From contig NW_003101675.1 of assembly GCF_000003855.2 (NCBI RefSeq), forward strand, positions 1,227,584 to 1,291,583: DNA of 64,000 nt. The letters are read 5' to 3'. The DNA comes from Blastomyces gilchristii SLH14081 (taxonomy: Eukaryota; Ascomycota; Eurotiomycetes; Onygenales; Ajellomycetaceae). The notes beneath the pieces are model-generated. The model made no database searches, was not told where the DNA came from, and was given only the letters and a program-made list of their open reading frames with translations. The translations under genes and the position numbers were made by a program. Shown here piece by piece: positions 23,526 through 34,114 of this stretch (position 1 is the stretch's first letter; each line of letters begins with the position of its first letter).

Positions 23526-25444
23526 AAATCTCAAAACTTGAGATTCATAAGAGATTCAAGAGCTGTAAGTCACTCTTATAACAACACTGCACATGCCTCT
23601 GATTTCTCTATCACTCTGCATACAACATTAATATTATTTATCACAAGATTGACTGAAATTAGACTGACCGTGTGACCGTGTCTGAGATCAGAACCAGATT
23701 TTTTAATAGTCTCATTATCAATTCAACTGATTTCATTACACAGTTTTAACATTAGATAGTAGTCTCATACTGTCTCAGTGAGACTTACTGTCTACTCTTA
23801 TCATATTTTTCAAATGAGATCATGATTTTCACTTCTCAATTTAAATTATTTTTATTGCTTTAAATGACTTTAAATCTCATTTGAGTGTTATCAAAAAGTG
23901 TTACTTTTTAAAAAATTAAAAATAGTCTAAAAAAAACCTTAAAATGTCTAAAAATAGTAACTTTATATCAAGAATGGGACTAAATGAGACCAAATGAAAC
24001 CACTTTCTCATTTTTTTCAAGTCATGGTTTCATTTTAATATCTCATATATAGTCACTTTGCATGTTTTTTTAATGACTAGTCCCAGCGGGATTCACATCA
24101 AGAAATGTATGAGACCAGACCAAATGAGATCAAACGTGAAATTCATGATCTCAGCGGCCGGTCTAGCTGAAATGCCAATATAGAAATGTGTACACATGTA
24201 TGTAGAAAAATTGAAGAAGAGTGCAGAATCTGCAGAATCAGAAGTCAGAGCAGAAGAGACAGAGATAGAAGAAATAAAAGAAGAACAAGATGCAGAACTA
24301 GATAAATAACAGCAGAAGTCACTCAGAGCTGAATGCTTATAATCTGATGTTTACACAATCTTCCTCACAGAGAAGAGAGAGAAAGTGCTGAGAGAAGCTT
24401 GAGAACAGAAAGAGATAGTCTCAGTGATATTATCATCTTCAATTAGAATGAGCTCTGATACTGAAGTAACTAAGAATCATTATTAGTATATAGAAATCAT
24501 AAAATCAGAGATGAGAACAGTACTGAATAAACACTCACTGATCTTAGAGTTGTATGCATAATTACAACACATATGAGACTTCACAGAAAGAGAGAGAGAG
24601 ATACAGAGAAATACAGAAAGCAGAACATAGTATGTGAACAGCTCATTTTCATAATAATATCTCAGATAAGATGTACAAGTCTCATATCTGTGAGTGTAAA
24701 AAAGTATGATATTCACATTCTCATTTCTGAAAACACAGATATTCTGCACCTGCATCATGAAGTCAGATAACAAATATCAGAGAATAGGTTAATACAGATT
24801 AATCATTCTGAAGATATTCATCAGAGTGAATATACTTACAATATTGACTTTAATAGTTGTAAAAAGTTTCTTGATATCTATGAACATCATGACTTCATAT
24901 ATAATAAAACTTATAACAATTTTCTCTAAGAACAGAAAAATCAGTGTTAGAAAGAAAAGATGAAAAAAAGAAAAGACTTACAATCTTAACACTGTTAAGA
25001 AGAGGGATAATTCTCTGATATAAATAAATAATTACTTCATCATGAATACTTAAAATAAATATAATAATCAGTGTTCACAACTGAGCTTCAGATAGTTGTA
25101 TCATACTCAGTCTTTATATAATAAATTGTTTTAGAGATCAGTAAGAAGAGTGAGAGTGTATATAGTGAGAAATATGATTTATCAAGTCTATACAATATCT
25201 TCTTGAAATGAGAAGAGCTGATAATGAAAGCAGAAGCAGTGATAGAGACAAAGAGAGTAGAAGTAGCAGAAGTGAGAATTGCAGAAACAGAGGTAGTGAA
25301 AGCTGAAGAACTGAAAACAGAGATAAGAGTAGAAGATTGAGAGAGAGCAGTAGAGAGAGAAACAGCAGTAGAAGAGATAGAGAGAGATGCAGAAGACTCA
25401 GTTATATATAATATAAGTAATTTCTTTATTATTATATTCTTCAA
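23526..25444 (-). pseudogene. A1 antisense ORF between integrase and 3' LTR, split by MITE M3
   Basis: On the strand opposite pol, frames open at 25444-25088 (Ser/Thr-rich, ending SYFSLYTLSLFLLISKTIYY) and 24773-24483 (with YETCTSYLRYYYENE and SHMCCNYAYNS). The frame ends, past M3, in a block readable as INNINVVCRVIEKSEACAVL. The same order, and the same final residues before the stop, occur in A2 at 44190-45693. The opposite (pol-sense) reading has far more stops. Two CxxC pairs, several Cys changed in this copy, suggest a small zinc-binding module. Function unknown; not recognised as a named family. Confidence 0.45.
23660..24165 (-). mobile_element. hAT-like MITE, copy M3
   Basis: 506 bp, inverted relative to M2. 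TSD ACTGAAAT (23652-23659) and GCTGAAAT (24166-24173) differ by one G-to-A. A2 shows the unoccupied site near 45560. Confidence 0.9.
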
Positions 25445-26087
25445 GTTTTCAATTAATAGTTCAATATTGAGATATTCACTATTATCAGTGAATATGAATC
25501 TGTCAATGTGTGAAGATTTTATGTGAATAAAAACAAAAATTAGTATCTGTATTTATACAGAATTATGTCAGAAAACATGATCAGAAGCTTGCTGAGAAGA
25601 AAAACAGTTGAGAGTGTATAAGAAGATGAAGAAGATTTATCATTCATAATAATATATTCTGATAATTATTACAAGAAAACAAGTTCTGATCATATTTCAT
25701 AACATATTATACTTACTGCTAATGAACTGCTCAGTATGAGTACTATGATAATACTTGTTATGAAAACAGAGAGTTATTATCAGAAACACATACAATGTGA
25801 TAGATGAACTGACAGAAGGTGTTGAATAGAAGAAGAAGAAGTAGAAATCTTGAATAAGATGATGACATTCAATGATGATAATGATGAAGAAGATGATTGA
25901 AGAATAGAAAAAGTTAGTGAATGAGTAATATAATATAGTGAAAGTTTCTTTGTAAGAGTGTACACAGAATGCTAGTCAAATCAGAAATAGACTACACTAT
26001 CATGAGTGCTAGTAATGCACTAATTCACATATGAGCTAGGACATATGTCATGATCACATGAGCGTGACTGAATCTGGTGAGGGAGAA

Positions 26088-26273
26088 TGTGATTCAGAAG
26101 AACATACAACTGCTGGATAATAACACGGCCACTTCTGAACATGCTTACACTCCTGAAATTGATTACAAATGTAAAAGGGGCCATAGCGGCCACTAATTAA
26201 TTTAGCATACTGTATATAAGAAGCCGGCGTACGCCTGTAATCGTACGCTGGCTCAAGTAACTTTTGAATCACA
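26088..26273 (+). repeat. A1 3' LTR
   Basis: 186 bp, TGTGATTCAG... to ...TTTGAATCACA; preceded by polypurine GGTGAGGGAGAA. It keeps CpG in CCGGCGTACGCC and TCGTACGC, while A1's internal sequence is decayed. Confidence 0.9.
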
Positions 26274-26278
26274 AATTG

Positions 26279-27742
26279 ATATTATCTTCAGTATAAGCAA
26301 TGTCTGTATCTCATCTGTTCAAATTCTCATTTTTTAAGTCATCTGAATAAATCTGAATAGAGTCTTTTATATTAATTGTACAGATTCTCTTCAAATACTA
26401 TTTATATTCTCTCTCTTTAGATAGTTCACTTATTTACAAGTCTATAAGAGATTCAAGCTTTTCTCTTCAGAGAGATATCTTCTCATGATCAACTTTTTCA
26501 ATATTTAATGAAGAAAATTGATTTTTAATCAGTGAGTAGAGTTTGTATAGTTGAGAGAGCATTTTCTTTGAAGAACTAATTTCATTTCAATCAAGAAATC
26601 TATTTCAATTCAGTTCATTTTCTGAGTTAATTAATGAAAATGAAGAAGAGACTCTTTCTCTGATTATATAATTTAAGCTCATCTTTATAACTCTCAGAGT
26701 ATAGTTTATACAGGTCTTTTCAAATCTAATAACAGAAGAAAGAATTGAAGCTTCAATTTTCATTGCTTTAATAGAAGATGATTTAAATGCTCTCAGAATT
26801 CTTCTCAAAGCTCTGTTTTACACACTTTGAAACAGTTCAGTGAAATTTCCTTGATTATTTTATCAAACTTAAACTTCATAATCAGCTACTGAGATAATAC
26901 AGTCTATATATAACTGTCTCATAGTCTGAAAGAATAGATCACTCTCTGTATTTAATAGTCTGATTATGCTATTCAATAGTCTTTCTGTCTTAATAGTTCT
27001 TTGTTAAATATAATATTGAAAATTCCACTTAGAGTTCAATCATACTTCTAATTATTTGACATTCAAACTGGGTTTAATCTCTTTATTTAAAAGAGTTAGA
27101 TATAGTTCTTTCTCATTGAATCTAGAAAAGAAATGAATTAACTCAGTTTTATTCATATTAAATTGAATTTGATTGATATCTGCTTCAATAAAGATTTCCT
27201 TTACTGCTTTTTCAATTACTTCTAAATTCTCTTTGATTGTTTTTGAACTGTAGACTAGACTAATATAATTCATATAACTTGGAGATCTCACTATTATCAT
27301 GCCTCTATTCTTGAAAAGATATGCAGTGTATATTGTAAATAAAATGAGTGAGATTGAAGATTCTTACAGTACTTCTATTTTCATCTCAGTCTTGTCTTAT
27401 TTCATTTTATCAAAGAATAGTTGTATAATTCTTTTAGACATAAAACAGTTTACTCATTTTATTAGAGAAAGTCACAGTTTTAACATCCTCAAAGTCTGAA
27501 TTAACTTTGACTTTCAAACATGATCAAATACATCTTTTATATCAATAAAAACTGCAGTTGATATCAGATGTTCATGATTGCTATTTAAATGTCATGAACA
27601 ACGGAGAGATCAGTGTTAATTGCAGAGCATTGTTTTCTATCTCTCATTTATGCACTAAATAGAAGAGAATCATTAATAGAGCTTATAAAAGATAGTTAAG
27701 TAGCTATTATGTTTTATAAAATCTTTTCTAGACAGTTCAATA
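26279..27742 (-). pseudogene. L1 ORF2 middle piece (RT and following part)
   Basis: The minus strand reads through the LINE RT: YTAYLFKNRGMIIVRSPSYM (the FADD/YVDD position, altered) and IEADINQIQFNMNKTELIHF near 27120-27300. Then comes the region matching L2 30400-31190 (e.g. RRILRAFKSSSIKAMKIEAS). Stops and small changes throughout. LINE L2 inserted at its upstream end. Confidence 0.8.
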
Positions 27743-29401
27743 AAGATATTACTCTCACATTGCATTTGAATAAAAAGTTGATTTTGTACTGCTTCAGAAA
27801 TCAAACTTTGATACTGAGTAAAAATACATCATTTCTCATTCAAGCTACTACTGGTTTCTACCTGAAAAGTCTGAGATAAAGTCAAGAGTAGTAATCTATG
27901 AATGAAAGACATTCAGATATTAATTTAATATAAGATTTGATATCATGTCTAACTCTGATATTCTGGTGGGTGATATTATAGATAAAGAGAATGAGTTTGA
28001 TACTATACAGCTCATAAATATCTATAATGAAAAGTCATTGAAGAAAAATAACAACACCTGAAGAATTAATAGAGGATTTCTGAACATAATTTCATTAAGA
28101 AACTCTATAATTGCAGGAAATTTCAATGCATATCATCTCTGATGAAATTTGAAATGCAAAAGAGCAGTAAGAGCAGATAATCTGATTCAATGAATCTTTA
28201 AGCATTCAATAGATTTAGTTAACAAGTCTAATCAAGAAACATTCATTAGAAAAGACATGAAACAGAAATCTATTATAGATCTAATCTTCATATCATAAAA
28301 TCTAATGAAAAAAGAACTTGTAAACTGATTATTGATTTAAATGAGACATTGAGATCAGGTCATGAGATTATTCAATTTGATATTGAACTGAGTAAAAAAT
28401 AAATAAGTGAAAATCCTCTTCTCTCTAATCAGTTTAACTTTGAAAAAGCTGATTGAAAAGCAGTTGAAGAAAGCATAAAACTATTAAAATCTAAAAAGCA
28501 GAGTGAGCTATATTGAAACCCTGGTCAAGATATCTTAAATGAAATGCTTGAGAATAGAGTGAAGCTCATTACATCTATTATTCTAATAAGTATTAGAGAT
28601 AATATTTCAAAGAGAAAGTCTTCTGAGTATTTCAAATCTTGATGAACTGAGAATATCATATCTAAAAGGAAACAATTAGCTACTGCTAGAAGAGATTGAA
28701 AGAATGATATAATATCTGATAAAGAGTTCAAAGCTGTCAGAAATGAATATTTTTGAGATATTAAAATAACTAAAACTGACTGCTGGAATAAATTTCTTGA
28801 AGAAGTATAAGAAAAGAAAGTTTTTAAAGCTTTTAACTATACTAAAACAAGAAGTGTAGCAAAACTTCCAGCTCTAGAATATGAGTTTCAAAATGAATCA
28901 TATACAGTAAATTCTTTTGAGAAAAAATGTTAAGTTTTTATGAGAATTCTTTTTCAAAACTCATCAGATTCAGACTCAGAGAAAGAGAATATATCACTTT
29001 ATAAATATATTGATGAAAATGACTAAGAATGATCTGAGCTTATATAAGATGAGTTAGAGTTAGCTATCTTCTCAAGTTCAGTTAAAACTGCTGCAGAGCC
29101 TGACTCAATTAATCACTTGATTATTCAAAATACATACCCCTACTTAAAGAATAAATATTTTGAGCTCTTTTTTCATCTCTTGAAAAATGAATATCATTCT
29201 GAATGCTGGAGAGAAGCCACTGGAGTGATTCTTGTAAAACCTAATAGCAAAACTTCAATTCCTAAGTTATATAGAGTAATATCTCTATTGAACTGTCTAG
29301 AAAAGGTTTTAGAAAAGATAATAGCTACTGAACTATCTTTTATAAGCTCTATTAATAATTCTCTTTTATTCAGTGAATAAATGAGAGATAGAAAGCAATA
29401 T

Positions 29402-29557
29402 NNNNNNNNNNNNNNNNNNNNNNNNNNNNNNNNNNNNNNNNNNNNNNNNNNNNNNNNNNNNNNNNNNNNNNNNNNNNNNNNNNNNNNNNNNNNNNNNNNN
29501 NNNNNNNNNNNNNNNNNNNNNNNNNNNNNNNNNNNNNNNNNNNNNNNNNNNNNNNNN
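29402..29557. other. assembly gap (156 N)
   Basis: Run of N inside the RT region of L2. By alignment with L3 (40940-41160) the missing sequence should be the RT segment around the primer-grip side; its true length is unknown. Confidence 0.95.
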
Positions 29558-29863
29558 ATGAAATGAAACAAGATAAGATTAAGATAAAAATAGAAGTACT
29601 GTAAGAATCTTCAATCTTACTCATTTTATTTGCAATATACACTGCACATCTATTCAAAAATAGAGATATGAAAATAGTGCGATCTCTGAGTTATGTGAAT
29701 GATATTGATATACTCTACAGCTCAAAAACAATCAGAGAGAATTTAAAAGTGATTGAAAAAGCAGCAAAGGAAATCTTTATTAGAGCAGATATTAATCAAA
29801 TTCAATTTGATATGAATAAAACTGAGTTAATTCATTTCTTTCCTGAATTCAATGAGAAAGAAC

Positions 29864-30368
29864 TAGACTGACCGTGTGACCGTGTCTGAGACCAGGATCA
29901 GAATTTTTGATAGTCTCATTACCAATTCAACTGATCCCATTACACAGTTTTAACATTAGATAGTAGTCTCATACTGTCTCAGTGAGACTTACTGACTACT
30001 CTTATCACATTATTCAAATGAGATCATGATTTTCACTTCTCAATTTAAATTATTTTTATTGCATTAAATGACGTTAAATCTCATTTGAGTGTTATCAAAA
30101 AGTGTTACTTTTTAAAAAATTAAAAATAGTCTAAAGAAACCTTTAAATGTCTAAAAATAGTAACTTTATGTCAAGAATGAGACTAAATGAGACCAAATGA
30201 AACCACTTTCTCATGTTTTTCAAGTCATGATTCCATTTTGAGATCTGATATATAGTCACTTTGCATGTTTTTTTAATGATTAGTCCCAGCGGGATTCATG
30301 CCAAGAAATGTATGAGACCAGACCAAATGAAACTAAACGTGAAATTCATAGTCCCGGCGGCCAGTCTA
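29864..30368 (-). mobile_element. hAT-like MITE, copy M4
   Basis: 505 bp with ends TAGACTGACCG ... CGGCCAGTCTA and a perfect 8-bp TSD GAAAGAAC at 29856-29863 and 30369-30376. It is inserted in the RT region of L2. Confidence 0.92.
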
Positions 30369-32446
30369 GAAAGAACTATGCCTAAATCTTTTAAATAGAG
30401 AGATTAAACCCAGTTTAAATGTTAAATAATTAGGAGTATGATTAAACTCCAAGTTGAATTTTAAATATCACATTCAACAAAGAACTATCAAGACAGAAAG
30501 ACTATTGAGTAACATAATCAGACTATCGAATACAGCGAAAGATCTATTCTTCCAGTCTATGAGACAGTTATATATAGCTTGTATTACCTCAGTAGCTGAT
30601 TATGAAGCTCAAGTTTGATGAAATAATCAAGAAAATTTCACTGAACTTTTTCAAAGTCTGTAAAACAGAGCTTTGAGAAGAATTCTGAGAGTATTTAAAT
30701 CATCTTCTATTAAAGCAATGGAGATTGAAGCTTCAATTCTATCTTCTGCTGTTAGATTTGAAAAGGTCTGTATGAACTATGCTCTGAGAGTTATAAATAT
30801 GAGCTTGAATTATATAATCAGAGAAAGAGTCTCTTCATCATTTTCATTAATTAACTCTGGAAATGAACTAGATTGAAATAGATTTCTTGATTGAAATGAA
30901 AATAATTCTTCAAAGAAAACGCCTTCTCAACTATACAGACTATACTCACTGATTAAAGATCAATTTTCTTCTTTAAATATTGAAAAAGTTGATTATAAGA
31001 AGAGATCTCTCTGGAGAGAAAAGCTTGATTCTCTTATAGACTTACAAATAAGTGAACTATATAAAGAGAAAGAATATAAACAGCATTTGAAGAGAATTTC
31101 TACAATTAATATAGAAGACTCTATTCTGATTTATTCAGATGTCTTAAAAAATGAGAATTTGAATAGATTAGACACAGGCATTGCTTAGACTGAAGATAAG
31201 ATCAATTTTATTTCAGATTTCTGAAATCTAGACAGTGAATCTAAAGTCTTTGATGCTGAACTATTTGTAATAGTGAACACTTTCAAACTCATTGAAATAA
31301 AATCTCATAAAAGAGAAAATAGTTTGAAAGAGATATGAATATTCTCTGACAGTCAAGCTGTTTTAAAAACACTTAGAAATAGTCAGATTTATAATAATCA
31401 AATGAATCTTAAACTGATTTTAAACTCTGTTTTGAAAATTCAAAAGAGAAGAATATCAAAGCTGATAATACATCTGCACTAAGTTCCTGCTCATATGAAT
31501 ATTCATGACAATGAATTAGCTGATTCAGCTGTAAAAAAGAGTTCAGAATTAAGTAGATCTATTCAAAAAATTATGTTCTGATCTTTTATAAAGAGAAAGA
31601 TAAAAGAATCTTGTTTAGATAAGTGTAATAAAAGCTGACAGAAATAAAAGAAGAGTATACATTATTCAAGATTTGAAATAAAATTAAAGTGAAAATCTTG
31701 TTTAATTAAATATAAAAAGAAAATATTCTCATCCATACTGCAGCTGAAACTAGGATATGACTATTTCAAATCTTATATGCAAAGATTTGATGATAGATTT
31801 GATTCAATAGAATGCTCATTCTGTAATACAAATGAGAATCTTGAGTATATTATAATGCACTGTGTATTATACAATAGTCTCAGAGTCAGTTTGAAAGAGA
31901 AATATAATCTAAATCAATTAAATATGAGATTCTTATTCTTAACTGAGACAGGAATTAAATACTTAATAGACTTTCTATCAGAAACTCAAGCAGCTACAAG
32001 AAAATGACAAAATTCAGGAATATCTGAATATGAAGAGGAGGAAATTGATCAGATATAGACTGTTAAAACAGCTATATACTATCTTTTGATAATTGGTTTT
32101 GTTACAGTCTCTCTTTACTTTACTTTTTCTTTTCTATTCTTTTCTATCTATCTATTTAATGTGTCTATCTTTAACACTGTGTTCTCTTTTCTTTTGTCAT
32201 GATATTGTCAAATGATTTCAAAGTATTAGAAGATGTTAAAATACTGCAATTTGTAAACAGTTTTTGTATTCTGAACTGGAATTTTCTGATTTCACATATC
32301 TGAAATTGATTAATGTATAATTGTTAACTTTATAGATATAGGAAAAACCCTGAGAACTAAAAGTTCTCAGGTAGATGTCATAGTCTCTGACTGTATACAT
32401 CTATAATTGAAGAATAATAATAATAATAATAATAAGATATTACTCT

Positions 32447-33229
32447 ATATAACTTAGAAATTAAAGCTTTTCTATTAGGTTTTGCAAGGATCACTTCAGT
32501 AGCTTCTCTCCAGCATTCAGAATGATACTCATTTTTCATGAGATTGACAAAGAGCTCAAAATATTGATTCTTTAAGTAGGAATATATATTTGAAATGATT
32601 AAGTAATTGATTGAATCCGGCTCTGTAGCAGTTTTAATTGAACTTGAAAAGATAGCTGACTCTAATTCATCTTGTATAAGTTCAGACCATTCCCAGTCAT
32701 TTTCATTAATATAGTTATGAAGTGATAAATTCTCTTTCTTTGAATCTGAATCTGATAAGTTTTGAAAGAGAATTCTCATGAACACTTGACATTTTTTCTT
32801 AAAAGAATTTGCTGTATATAATTCATTCTGAAACTCATATTCAGGCTGAAAGTTTTGCTACACTTCTTGTCTTAGTATAGTTGAAAGCTTCAAAAACTTC
32901 TTTTCCTTGTACTTCTTCAAGAAATTTGTTCCAGCAGTCTGTTTTAGCACTTTTAATATCTGAAAAATATTCATTTCTAACAGCTTTGAACTCTTTATCA
33001 GATATTATATCATTCTTTCAATCTCTTCTAGCAGTAGCTAATTGTTTTCTTTTAGATATGATATTCTCATTTCATCCAGGTTTGAAATACTCAGAAGACT
33101 TTTTCTTTGAAATATTATCTCTAACACTTGTTAGAATAATTCATATAATGAGCTTTACTCTATTCTCAAGCATTTCATTTGAGATATCTTGACTGGGATT
33201 TTAATATAGCTTACTCTGGTTTTCAGATC
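32447..33229 (-). pseudogene. L1 ORF2 5' piece (linker and RT start)
   Basis: The minus strand reads MFMRILFQNLSDSDSKKENL, then SAIFSSSIKTATEPDSINYL and CWREATEVILAKPNRKALIS, matching L2 28930-29280 and L3 40490-40830. The apparent C-terminal tyrosine run in the open frame comes from reading into the (AAT)n tail of L2. The piece begins at the 5' truncation point 33229. Confidence 0.8.
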
Positions 33230-33242
33230 ACTGTGTAATTAT

Positions 33243-33553
33243 ATCTGAGATTAGAATTAAATTTTATAGTTATTATATTATTTAAAAGTATTACTTCTGA
33301 TCATAATTTATATTTATTACATTGATTTTAAATTACTGTATTTTAAATATTAAAGATCTCAGATTCACTTTTCAAATAAATATTTAATCTCTGATAAAGA
33401 ATATATTTAAATTCTTAGCTATATTTTCATTGTAATCTCATTATTAAAAATGATATTAAATAAGATTATAAAATCATTTCTCACTTACATAATATTATAA
33501 CATAGTACTCATTTGTTAAAAATTCAACAGAAAGTGTTACTAAATATCACTAC
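33243..33553. other. AT-rich sequence between L1 and TRIM2
   Basis: Very AT-rich with no recognised repeat or gene. By the nesting model this is pre-existing sequence lying between the L1 and TRIM2 insertions; it may be the continuation of the Copia-like remnant at 8267-8406. Confidence 0.4.
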
Positions 33554-33658
33554 TAATGAAGATGAAAGATTAATGAATTGTATACTAATCTAATCACACA
33601 GCATTCTAATAAATAGATGTGTGAGTTATATAATCTTATATAGAGTATTCAGTCAATA
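33554..33658 (-). repeat. TRIM2 3' LTR
   Basis: 105 bp; minus strand starts TATTGACTG and ends CTTCATTA. Preceded in element sense by the purine run CAGAGAGAG. Confidence 0.85.
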
Positions 33659-33682
33659 CTCTCTCTGATTATAAGCACTAAA

Positions 33683-34114
33683 GCAACCGCTTCACCACGA
33701 ACTCGCTCGATTTTTCGAATAAGAACCCGCCGATAGATCCATTGAAAAGCCCTCGATCATACGAGCAGTCTGACCCCATCGCCGACCGCGTACCCCATGT
33801 GGTGGTGGAGCTATCCAGCCAAATGTGAACCAGACGTTCGAAACTCCTGTGTGGGATTATCCCCCGTTCACCCCTACCACACCACAACCCCGGGCCAAAT
33901 TGCCATACAAATTGTAAGATGAAGAGACCTAGTCATATGCGCCAATCTTCTTGATTTTGGAAGACCCCTGACCTGTAATTGTGGAGATATCTGAGGAGCA
34001 ACCTCCGCGAAAACCCTGTCTATCTTTGATGTTCCAAAACATCAACACCAAGTCCCACCCACGTACCGCCCTTCCCAATCTGGCCCACCTCCGGCAGAAA
34101 GATACAAAAAGATA
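33683..34114 (+). repeat. LINE 5' UTR, part 1 (mutation-spared)
   Basis: Shares 'ccaccacgaactcgctcg' and most following sequence with L4 at 62646-63060. It keeps many CpG and CC/GG steps, unlike the rest of the LINE. Open frames on its minus strand are not supported as genes. Confidence 0.7.

Larger units (their letters stand above)
9644..26273 (+). mobile_element. Ty3/gypsy element A, copy A1, carrying nested insertions
   Basis: Two 186-bp LTRs in the same orientation (9644-9829, 26088-26273) and a perfect 5-bp TSD AAATT (9639-9643, 26274-26278). The span is 16.6 kb because element B (15852-23110) and MITEs M2 and M3 entered it; the element proper is about 8.4 kb. Order is LTR, gag with CCHC, RT, RNase H, integrase with a GPY/F-like module, a 2-kb region with a frame on the opposite strand, purine run GGTGAGGGAGAA, LTR. 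It is inserted in LINE L1. No TGG-type primer site follows the 5' LTR. Confidence 0.9.
27760..32007 (+). pseudogene. L2 ORF2 (endonuclease end, RT, RNase H, C-terminal Cys/His)
   Basis: The start corresponds to the LINE endonuclease (NKKLILYCFRNQTLILS, paired with 39330 in L3). Then come the linker, RT start (CWREATGVILVKPNSKT near 29210) and the catalytic block RSLSYVNDIDILYSSKT at 29680 (Y-V-D-D with D changed to N). RNase H: FDAELFVIVNTFKLIEIK (31250), IFSDSQAVLKTL, PAHMNIHDNELADSA (31485). C-terminal knuckle CSFCNTNENLEYIIMHC at 31815. This domain order is typical of the Tad1 clade of fungal LINEs. Inactivated by many stops. Confidence 0.85.
27756..32433 (+). mobile_element. Tad1-like LINE L2, 5'-truncated, inserted in L1 in the opposite direction
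   Basis: 13-bp TSD AAGATATTACTCT at 27743-27755 and 32434-32446. The 3' end is CTATAATTGAAG followed by an (AAT)n tail ending at 32433. It starts inside the ORF2 endonuclease region, so ORF1 and the 5' UTR are missing. MITE M4 and a run of unknown bases interrupt it. Confidence 0.92.
8420..33229 (-). mobile_element. Tad1-like LINE L1, 5'-truncated, split by A1 and L2
   Basis: Pieces in element order: 33229-32447, 27742-26279 and 9643-8420. The 3' end is an (ATT)n run at 8420-8440, the complement of an (AAT)n tail. A 13-bp TSD ACTGTGTAATTAT is seen at 8407-8419 and 33230-33242. The copy is 5'-truncated inside ORF2, as is common for LINEs made by target-primed reverse transcription. Every frame is broken by stops. 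Confidence 0.85.

Noticed and set aside
32378..32460. tyrosine run at the end of a minus-strand open frame
   Set aside because: Chimeric reading from L1 ORF2 into the (AAT)n tail of L2.
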